From assembly GCA_947247005.1 (NCBI GenBank), contig OX365947.1, positions 6,677,030-6,741,029 on the forward strand: a DNA stretch of 64,000 nucleotides, read 5' to 3'. Shown here one piece after another: positions 49,601-61,600 of the stretch. A program made the position numbers and the translations under genes. The notes below the pieces were generated by a model. It was not told the DNA's origin. It did not search any database and saw only the letters and a program-made list of their open reading frames with translations. This DNA is from Spisula solida. Its lineage: Eukaryota > Mollusca > Bivalvia > Venerida > Mactridae. Position 1 is the first letter of the stretch. Each line of letters opens with the position of its first letter.

Positions 49601-52600
49601 TTTAAAACACAGCACTGTGTACCTAGATATATCTACACCTTCTGTGTAGCACAGAGAATTTGATTTGATCCTGACCTTTATGCATGAATATATTTCAGGG
49701 TTCATTGCGTGGAATACATAAATTTCCGCGTGCAAATTGTGCAATATCAATCCTTTAGATTTGTGTTGGTATTACATCTCAGGGTCTTTATTAATTAGTG
49801 ATATTTCCCACTTATGAAAACATACAACCAGGATTATAAATGTAGTCAATATATCAGCCGTTAAATTATGCTAATAGAAGTTTGAGGATCGGGTCAAATC
49901 TTCTATACTATAATACTATAGGCATTTACCCATTGTGAATGATGTTGAGTTGTTGATTACCAGGTACCGGTAAACCAACTGGCATTTTAGGTACACTATC
50001 TCCCCCCCCCCCCCCCCGCCTGTAATCTCAGAGACCAACTTGTAATTTAGGCATGATGATTGAAATGAAATTCCATCTCATTCAGCAGTTTGCTTACTAC
50101 TGAAAGTTTATCTGACCCTGGTCGAAAAAAGCAATATGGCACAGCAATTATTATTTTCCTGTATTATTTCCATGTTGAACTGTCTACAGGTGAAAATAGG
50201 AAACATTTAGAAGATTAGATGCACTGGAGTATTTGCAGAATTCGTACCTATGAGATCTCCTCCAATCTCACTGACTAATCCTCATTTGAAATATCTGTTA
50301 AAAAGTTGAGCTCATACTATATAAATCCCTACATTATCGTTCCGGTCTTTTAACCTTAATAATAGTTATAAATACCGGTTATAATTAAATGACTTTATTT
50401 TAAGAGTTCAGTTAAACCTCTGTAGAGCAACATCTTTTGGGAGCTGCAAATATTGACAGTTGCACATAGGTTGACTTGTTGCTTTACCGAGGTTAAGTTT
50501 AGAGTAAATATTAGCTTACGGAAATATTGACCTCTATGGAAATCTATTTGAAAGTGACAATATATTTTCTAGGGATTAAACCATGATTGAGTCTAATTGA
50601 TGATTGATCAAATGACCTTGTCATTGTCGATCATCAATTTCATTTGACCATAATCGATTATCGCTATTTAACTAAGGGAAGTAACTGCTTGAACCCAAAC
50701 CTCTTTTTTTCTTAGTTCATGGAATATGTTTTTTCTTGAACTCTAAGAATACAACACAAAATACTTAATGTGAAAATTCGGTTGTTAATACTCAAGACAT
50801 GAAACATCAATTTGCTAGAGTATTTTTTTCTAATATGCCTTGTCTGCAAGACTGCATGCAAACAAAAAGAATCAAGGTTAAGTGCATCATGCAATATTGG
50901 ATAATATAATTAATGATTGATCGAAATGACCTGTCCCATTAATTTTGATTACATTGAGTTGTGTTTTTGGTCCGATTATGAAACCCTGATACATTTTGCT
51001 TGCCTACTTACTGCAGGGGTGTCAATTTTCCTGATTTGTATGGAATTCCCGAAAGAGCGATGGCTTTTGACCAAAATAAAAGTTATTTGATGAAATTATC
51101 TCAAGAAATGGCAAAGTTATGGTAAATTTAATCTGATCTGAAGGCTTTTCTTTAAAACAAACTGAGTTAATTATGGAAACAATGTCATTGAAGGCCTCCT
51201 GGGCCGAACTTAAAATATTCTTGGTTTCCCCATCCCGACCCTAGCAGATTTAGAATGGGTAGGTAGGTTGGGTAATTTTTTGGAATTGTTTCAGTATGAT
51301 ATTTAATGGTCTAGACATACAAATAATGAAATTTAGAATTAACTCTAAGGTGAAACAACCTAAAATTTAATGGTAAGAAAGAAGCCAGCAAACAAAAAAT
51401 AAAATTTTCACTTCCAATTTTTAATAAAAAAAAAATCATTTCAATTTGGGCAATAAAATATTTTGCGTAGGGCCCTTTTTTATCGGGTAGGTAGGGGATG
51501 GGGAAACAAACAATATTTTATTTTAGGCCCTGTTTGGCTAAAATGGTCTGTCGCATATGATTTTCCTGATTTTTAATATGGCCCTGTTGACACCTCTGTT
51601 ACTGCTGCAGTTTCCCCACTTGATATGCTGCATGCATACATTCTCTCTGCCTTAGCTGCCTCCTCCCGTACTTACTGTGCATTTAAACAACCTGTTGATT
51701 GCATCGTGTCGGTAAGATTGTTTCCGATATCCCGGTATATGTTGCCCTGTTTGTGTATTGATCAGTAACAAAGTTGATGAAAGTGAAGAAAAAATCTGTC
51801 AGAACTGCAGGCATGATTGTTTCTGAATGGAATCAGCCCGCTGTTAAAGTTTGTAACCTGTATAGAATTAAAGGTTTCATTTGAAACACTGGAGAGTTCT
51901 CTCTGGTTAAGTTGAAGTATTCAGGTCGTGATTCTGTCGTCATTACTGTGGGGTGCTTTTATGAAATTATTGAACTGGATTATGATTTATTGATGTTTTT
52001 AATGAAAATGTTGCAGGAGACAGAGTAGTACGGCTGGAGTGGGCTTGTTGTCGATCATTGGAAATCCTTTTGAAAGTAATAATAAAGTTAGCGTGAGGAT
52101 ATATATATGGTGAAATGGTTGTAGAGGAATGTGACTTTAAGTTTACCCTGGAGTATATATTGTGTTAGTATCTATCAGTGACATTGCTGGTTTAGTTACA
52201 ATTATTCAATATTGTTGTTGGAAATATTGAAGAGAATGAAAATAAGTCGTAGTGTTACTGTTTTGGTTCACTTAGGTGGATTTAATATGATAAACAAAAA
52301 TACATATACACCAATTTGAATGTATTTGAGCAAAATTTGTTGAATATTGTTGTTGGAAATTAGTGAATGAAAATGAGTCGTAGTGTAACTGTTTTGGATG
52401 TCTAAGGTGGATGTAAATTAATATACAAAAATACCTATACACCAATTTGAATGTATTTGAGCAAAATTTGTTGAATTTTGTTGTTGGAAATAAGTGAATG
52501 AAATTGAGTCGTAGTGTTACTGTTTTGGTTCACTTAGGTGGATTTAATATGATAAACAAAAATACATATACACCAATTTGAATGTATTTGAGCAAAATTT

Positions 52601-55600
52601 GTTGAATATTGTTGTTGGAAATTAGTGAATGAAAATGAGTCGTAGTGTAACTGTTTTGGATGTCTAAGGTTGATATAGTATTATGAAAAATATATATACA
52701 CCAATTTGAATGTATTTAACAAAATTTGTTGAATTTTGTTGTTGGAAATTAGTGAATGAAAATGAGTCGTAGTGTAACTGTTTTGGTTCAGAGCTAGTGA
52801 TGTCTATTAAGGTTGATGTAATATAATGAAAAATATATATACCAATTTGAATGTATTTTAGCAAAATTTGTTGAATATTGTTGTTGGAAAAAGGTGAATG
52901 AAAATTAGTAGTAGTGTATTACTGTTTTGGTTCAGAGCTAGTGATGTCTAAGGTTGATGTAATATAATGAAAAATACATGTATATATACACCAATTTGAA
53001 TGTATTTTAGCAAAATTTGTTGAATATGTTGTTGGAAATTAGTGAATGAAAATAAGTCGTAGTGTAACTGTTTTGGATGTCTAAGGTTGATATAGTATTA
53101 TGAAAAATATATATATATACCAATTTGAATGTATTTGAGCAAAATTTGTTGGATATTGTTGTTGGAATTAAGTGAATGAAAATGAGTCGTTGTGTAACTG
53201 TTTTGGTTCAGAGCTTGTGGTGTCTGAAATTGATGTAGTATTATAAAAAATATATATATACCAATTTGAATGTATTTGAGCAAAATTTGTTGAATATTGT
53301 TGTTGGAAAAAGGTGAATGAAAATGAGTCGTAGTGTAACTGTTTTGGTTCAGAGCTAGTGATGTCTATTAAGGTTGATGTAATATAATGAAAAATATATA
53401 TACCAATTTGAATGTATTTTAGCAAAATTTGTTGAATATTGTTGTTGGAATTAAGTGAATGAAAATGACTCGTAGTGTAACTGTTTTGGTTCAGAGCTAG
53501 TGATGTCTAAGGTTGATGTAATATAATGAAAAATATATATAAACCAATTTGAATGTATTTTAGCAAAATTTGTTTTTTGAATATTGTTGTTGGAAATTAG
53601 TGAATGAAAATGACTTGTTGTGTAACTGTTTTGGTTCAGAGCTAGTGATGTCTAAGGTTGATGTAATATAATGAAAAATATAAACCAATTTGAATGTATT
53701 TTTAGAAAAAATTGTTGAATTTTTCCAGGTATAAAATTTGTTGGCAAGGAGATGTGTAGTAATTTTGATACTGAATAAGTTTAATAGTGATACAGAAAAT
53801 AGTTATATAGTGTGATGTTGGCCAATAATTGAAGGATTTTAAACGATGTTGGTAGCATGCTGGGTTTGATATGGTTAATACTCGAGTATAATATACGGGT
53901 ATGTGATGTCTCTACGGATATGTCTCTCCGGGATGGTGAATCATGGTGTAATGTGTTTTATGGAAATATGAAATAAATTAAATTATGATTTGCGCTGTAT
54001 ATGAGAAAACTAGATTATGATGTCTGTGCATTTTGTACTTGTAACTTAATTGATTGGATACAATGCTTCTACAGAAGCGAGGGACTTGCAGTATTGTCAG
54101 TGATTTTTTTCGCTTCTTTGGGAAAGGGTCCGGGTCCGTTCAGATTGGGAATTTTCGCGTCGTGACAACTTGAAATTGGGAATTTTCATGTAGCAGAAAG
54201 GCCAAATAAAACAGAAAAAGAGATTACATGTGACTGTTTACTGGTTTCTGTAAACTGTTATAAGCTTGACCCCTTGTCAAAAATGCTCATAACTTTGTCA
54301 TTTTACGTCCGATTTTGAAATTATTTTCTTTTAAATGTTCATTGGGAATTTCTCCCTTCAGATATGGGAAAACTATAGCCTTTTTCAGATTGGGAAGGTA
54401 CCGTTTACCGGTAGCAAACAAAGAAGGAAAAAAATCACTGATTGTACTATTATGATGTTACGACAGTTAAAAGATAGGAATATTATTTAAAACATTATCG
54501 CAGATATGCCGATACAAGTGGTTTTGTTGGTTTTTGTGATAATTGAAAATTAGTAAAGATACATGAAGATAATCATGAAAGTTTGTGGAAATTAGTAAAG
54601 ATACATGAAGATAATCATGAAAGTTTGTGGAAATTAGGAAAGATACATGAAGATATCATGAAAGATTGTGAAAATTAGTAAAGATACATGAAGTGATAAT
54701 GAAAGATTGTTTGTGAGGATTATAGTGTATCAGAAAAGACACTTCCAGGCTTCTAAGGCTCCCAGACTTCATTTTCAATATTAAATTTATTTGAATATTT
54801 GGAAACAGATTGATATTTAGAAAGTTCAATGTACCCAGTGGCATGATTGAAAAATGTTGGATTTATAGCATGTTTTAGCGTATTCTATATGCGTAAAGTT
54901 TCTTGTAGCTTATTTAATGCTAAATGATAAAACTGGTGGGTTCACTCTGACCAAACTATGTTGAGTACATTAAAAAGGCTATCATTGCCTTATAGAAGAA
55001 CTAAAAGTGACAGTTCATTCTTCGGTGGAAAGAGGCGCTCACGTAAGTCTTAGCTACAACATACTTGTGGTATTAGCTACAAACATACTTATGGTCTTAG
55101 CTACAACATACTTGCAGTCTTAGCTACAAAATACTTGCGGTCTTAGCTACAACATACTTGCGGTATTAGCTCCAAACATAATTATGGTCATAGCTACAAC
55201 ATACTTGTGGTCCTAGCTACAACATACTTGCGGTCTTAGCAACAGCATACTTGCGGTCTTAGCTACAACATAATTGCGATCTTAGCTACAACATACTTGT
55301 GGTCTTGGATGACGAAATGTGCAAAAGTTAGTAGTACATGTTACACATTGACTATCGCAACCTCTCTTATATTAATTATTAATGCATGTCTGTAAGTTCT
55401 AGATCTTCTCCCCCCCTCGAATCCCCTGGCAGGCCTTGGGTTACACATTGAGCAGATTAAATTGACCTCTGGTCAGAGTCAGATTAATGAACCAGCATAA
55501 GGTTGGTGAATTAAACGGTAGATGCTGTTTGTGAGAATTACCAGGGGTGTCAATATTCCTGATTTATCCCGAATTCCAGATTATCTATCCTGAAAGAGCT

Positions 55601-58600
55601 ATGATTTCTGATCAAAATAAAAGTTATTTGATGAAAACATCTCAAGAAATGGCAAAGTAATGGTCAAATGAATATTCAATAAAGGATTTTATTCAGTACA
55701 AACTGATTTTAACATGAAAACAAAGTGGCTGATTAGGCCTCTTGTTTGGCAAAGACGGTTGGTCTCGTAGGATTTTCAGGATTTGTGATTTGACTCTGTT
55801 GACACCTCTGAATTACAGACACAGGTCCTGTCGACAGAAGCCAGTCACCTGGGATACATCCAATGATGCTACTTTCAATGATATATATTTTGTATTCATG
55901 TCATCAGATATTACAGGGTCCTACAGTGTTAAGCACAAAATAATAGTTATTCTATTCACCAGATTCGGCCAATGCAGTCTGTCACTGTTACCCATGTTTG
56001 TACTTGGTCCCTTAGCTTCAGCCTCTGTTGTTGTCTTTCATCTCCTTGTTCACCTATCTTCTTCAGATTATCTCTATAGCTGGCTTGCTATATTGTGTTT
56101 GCTTTCTACAAAGATGATCATTATAACGAAATAAACAAATGATTTAGTTTGAGCGGTGGCCGGTTAGACGTACATCGGGCAATTAGGATGTTAAATGTTC
56201 CAGAACCAGGTACATCTTGCTGTCTGTTGTACCTGTGGTTTGTTCTTTTGAAAGAGAAAAGTGTATACAATTAAACCAAGTTTGTGTACAATGTCTGACC
56301 TGAGATTCTACCTCATCCCCTGCTGGTCATCATGCTGAGTGTATACATATCACTTTGATTGAAAGGCCGGGAGTGTGGCATACCAACAGTTGCTTGCATT
56401 TAAATCAGCTCCATTATAAAGGAGATCGCCTAGTCATATGCAAAGTGCCAACCGGCAGTCTGTTTGATGAATGAACTATAAAAACTGCCTTTACCAAATG
56501 ACCAATAGCTAGCTGGTAGGCATAAAGATAATATGAAGTCAGACAGGGAAGGCACCTCTGAACTTAACCAGCCGAGCATACAGTATTCAGTATTTGAATA
56601 TCCCTATATACTCAACTGTATATTATGCTAAATAGCCTGTGCTAATTAAGTAAATGTACATTGTATATATACTACTTCATTAATATTTCTTTCCCTCGAA
56701 ACCAGTGGTTATGGCCAATGAGGCTGGTTCAAAACTAAATGACCATGGACTCACGACTGGTCAAAGAGGCAGGGAGAGAACCGAATAGATGATGCACTCA
56801 AGACTGGCCAATGAGAGATATGACCACGCACTACGACTGTCTTGGTAGAATGCAAAAAAAAGTACAATTATCTGCAAGTTTCAAATCATTTATTTTGTAT
56901 ACATACTTAATAATCAAGCAAAACTTGGTAATAATTGCCGTATGAATAATTGATATTAAGACATTAATTGTAGTGAGAACATACTTTTCCTACAGCGTAA
57001 TTATAATTGTACTTAGACAAATTAACATGGCCATTGACTTCTATTAGCATTTAACATTTCACTTAACTGGCATGTCTATAGTTATTACCTGCAGCCTACA
57101 GAGGCGGTGGGTATTATTGGAGGCATTAAGCGATTTGGCCATGAAGGAGCATGTGACCAGGTTATCAATGCCTGATTGGCTAATGTGTCAGTCTGGCTTA
57201 CAAAATTCAAATGAAAGGAAAGATTTTGTAAGAATGTCGTGAACCAGACTAATTCAATTTTCATGCAGACCATGTTGCTGCGGTACACCAGCACCTAACA
57301 GCCAGAATTGACCTTCCCCAGCGCCTAAATCATCGTATGGTGTCTTTAAATCTCTATGGGTGTTACTATTATTGGCCAGAATTGTGTTCGTTGAGAGATA
57401 AAAGCTTGTATTATGTTAAAAGTGCTTAATTAATTCAGCCTTTAAATTATACATATTGGTGTAATTAACTCTTCTAAAACATTATAGCTATTCTGATCGA
57501 TCTCCTTTAAATCCTTATTGCCCCCAGTGCCTTAAAAATATCTGAGGAAGGGCGTAGATACGTTACATGCATATAGGGGTGTCAATTTTCCTGATTTATC
57601 CGGAATTCAGGATTTATACTTTCTGAAAGAGCAATGGCTTCTAATCAAATTTGAGGAAAATATCTCAAGAAATGACAAAGATATGGTCAATTTAATCTGC
57701 TCCGAAGGAATTTCTTTAGTACAAGCCGAGTTAATTATGGAAACAATGTCATTGAAGGCCTCTTCAGGGCTCTTGTTTGGCAAAAAATGGTTGGTCGCAT
57801 GCAATTTTTTAGTTTGGCCCTGTTGACACCCCTGAATTGTAGGAACCTTGTAATATATTCAAACATATAGGTCAGGATCTAGGTTAATTTTCGAATAATT
57901 GTTATACTCTGACCCTCCTCCCCCTGACAGTAAACATGTAAATGAAACCAAATGTTAAAGTAGATAAAATGTTCCTTGTTTTCTACTAGCAGTAGTTACT
58001 GTAGTATCATCTGGCAACTGACATACGGTTGAGTAACAATTCACTTTGACATTTTGATTCCGGGTCTGATATATGAGTTATCAGGAAGATAGAAGTCTAT
58101 GGGTGGGGGTCTAGATTATCTCGCATGCTTGTTAGTGCCACTGATTGGCGTTATAAAAAAGCTATAATATACATGGATTAGATTTCATTGGCTTTTTTGA
58201 AACTTTCAAGAAGTGTTTGTGTATAGATGCATCACGATCAACATTATTACTTTTAGGTTATCATAGTGCCATATAGCTTGATGAACTTGGTAACTACATG
58301 AATGGGAGTGAGATTGTGCAGAAAGAAAAGTTCTAAAATTGTCCAGCATGACATAAATATAATTACATTGCCCAATTATCAACCATAGCCTCTTAGAGTG
58401 CAGGAGATTCTCTATTTGATCTCTGGGGCCGCATTATGACAAAATAAAATGGTTCCAGAATTACCCTTGCTAAATGAAGGCGCTCAGCGTAAAAGGGAAA
58501 CTGCATTCTCGTCACTCATACTCTTACAGATAACATCAGAAATGTCGAGAGTGATTATTATAAGTTAGAAAAACTTGTTTCGCAATCAACCTTAAATAAA

Positions 58601-61600
58601 TTATTAAATACAATAAATAAGTAAGTGGAACTAAACGACTACAACAACTTAAAGGCATAAATAAATTTGTATAATAAACTAAACATTGATTGTGCTTATT
58701 GATTGTCTGTGAAGGTTGATGCAGTATTTGTACATGCTAAGCAAAATTGTCAAACTAAATTTTGCCATACAAATAGACCATGCCTTGATGTTTCTGTATT
58801 TACTTACTGTGAGAATGCATTCATTCGTTAATCACTTGTACTTTCTATGCTGCATGCTTGATGAGTCAATAAACATGCTTCCCATGATGCTGTGGAATTT
58901 ACAAAATGATGAGTTTTTACCATCAGCGTAATTATGTTTCTGTTTTGAGATGAGACTCTCGAGGCCATGTTGTACTATTTGTGGAAGTGGGTCAAATGTG
59001 CTGGAAGTCTGAAGAGTGTGACTTTGCGTGCCGTTGAGGTTTATTCTCCTTTGGACTGAATTCAGTCTTTGCCAGTTCAAATCTGTGGAATAGAATATGA
59101 CTTAGTTTGCCATTTCCTGACCACTCAAACAGTGCCAATTAAAAGTATTCTTTCAAACATGAGACTGTGTGTCAGTTGACTGTTTATATATTACCATTGT
59201 TTCAATGAAAGGTTTACAGTCTACAGGGATGTCAATATTCCTGATTAATCCTGAATTTCGGATCTATATATCCTGAAAGAGCTATGATGTCTGGCCAAAA
59301 TAAAAATTATTTGATGAAAATATCTCAAGAAATGGCAAAGTTATTGCAAGTTTAATCTGCTCTGAAGAATTTTATTCAATACAAACTGAGTTAAATATTG
59401 AAACAAATGTGGTTGAAGTGACATGAAGACCTCATGTTTGGTGAAAATGGTCCGCCACATATGATTATCAGGATTTTTAATTCGGCTCTGTTGACACCCC
59501 TGAGTTTATGATGAACTTGTACCATCTAGTATTTGTATATATACCCAATGATGTCACACCATTAATCTAGTAATAATACAAGTTTATTAGTTACATATTA
59601 TACAAATTTTACAGATTTATTTCCTTTACTACATTTTTTCGTCATTTTTTATCAGAACATCATTTCCTTAAGCATGCTGACAATCTGATATAATAAGTTG
59701 GAATAAAGTGTATAAAATGTTAGTTGATTATCTAGGCCAGAGTTTTTTAATTTTTAGTTACTTGGACATTTTTCAGAACAAAGTCCACAAGAGGAGGGAT
59801 AAAAATAAAAACTCCCAAAATATAGCTTGCACGAGCTGCTGGTGGTAGAATAGTCAATGACGGTCCTATTGAAAGCATTCAACACTCAACTACAGTGTTA
59901 GTTTTCTAGAAAACAGCCAATTTATCTTAAGACTAGGACACTGTAGTGAAACACTAATATAATAAAACTTATTATTAACAAATTAATGAAATAATAATAC
60001 AAGGCTGGTCCATTGATCATCAAAACTTTATATGCAATTTTGTTTTTTTCCAGTTTTTTAAAAAAATTTTTTTGAAAATGCCAAAAAATTGGACAGGAGG
60101 GTCCGAGTAACGAAAAATAAAAGAATTCTGGCCTTATGGAAGTTGTGAGTTGAATCTTTCTGTGAATGAAGACAAATATCAGCATGGTGTTTTTTCACTT
60201 CCCACACCTGATCTAACTACAGCTGTGATAACTGTTTCATGCTGACTCCTGACTGATTCGAAAGATTATTATATTTTAGTGAAGTATTTTTTTCCACCAG
60301 TCCACGTAATACAGGGTATGTTTAATATAAAGTCCAGTTTGATGTCAATTTTCCCTTAATGTCCAGTATTGTGTCAAGTTTGGTATAATGTTTCCTGTGA
60401 TGTTCAGTTTGATGTCAAGTTTCCTGTTTTGACCAGTTTGGTGTCAAGTTTTCTGTCATGACCAGTTTGATGTTAAGTTTCCTGTCTTGACCAGTTTGGT
60501 GTCAAGTTTCCTGTAATGTCCAGTTTGGTATCATGTGTTCTGTAATGTCCAGTTTGGTGTCAAGTTTCCATTAGTGTCAAATTTGATGTCATATTTCTTT
60601 GATTATGTCCAGTTTGGTGCTGAGTTTTCATGTTATGTCAGTTTGGTGTCATGTTTGCTGTAAGACCAGTTTGATGTCAAGTGTCAAAATGTTGCTAAAT
60701 GTAAATACTTGTATCATTTCAGATTCCTTTGTAAACAGTCAAGAATGGACGTTAAGTCGATCAGTTCCAGATTTAAAACTTGTAAGTATTGATTTCAAAT
60801 TGTTTGTTGAAAACTTTAGATATAGAAACTGTAAGATTTAACAACCACTATGTCTGACATTATTATACAATTATACACCTACATTGGGGTTGATGAGATG
60901 CAGAGCTAGCGATGCAAGATCAATACCTGCATTGTGGCACGTTTTAGCTCTGGTTTAAATGAGAATATCCTCTAGATGTAGAGTATTCTGTCAGTCATCC
61001 CAGCCTGTCAAGAAGTCAATAAAATAAGATGATTTGACAGTTTGCCAATGAAGGAAAAATTGTCCGCTCATCAGTTTACTCCCAAGAAGCCTTTCATGGG
61101 GGAGTATATAAGAGTCATCAATACTGGTATTTTGTAACTGCGGATCTGTTGTTTGGTAAAATGTAAGTTGGTCTCAGGGTCTCCACTGGGCTTCAGAAAG
61201 TTGTAGCCTTCTTATTTGAGAAACTGCCAAATTGAAGCTGAATTGCTATAATTTAGTTACTTTTCAATTAAATTCTTGCAGCCGTTTCCAAAAATCTGTA
61301 GCCTAACCCTTGAACTTGTAGCATACCCTCGTGGCGATGGATAACATCAGGAATGAGGTGTCGAGAGTGATTAATATAAGTTGGAAAAACTTGTTTCACA
61401 ATCGACAATAAAACATTAGTATAAACTAACTTGTAGCATTTTGCTACGTTGGCGAATGGCAGAGGAGCCCCTGGACCGTCTGTTGCGGAAAACTTATTGG
61501 GGTGAATAACTTCGAAAGTTTTATAGAGATTCCAACCAACTTCATACATTTGATTACCATCTAGTCAAGAGCATGTGTGACACAGTTTTCATGTGCATTG

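Noticed and set aside
55742..56134. 130-codon plus-strand frame
   Set aside because: It begins inside a family A MITE copy and runs into unremarkable intron sequence.
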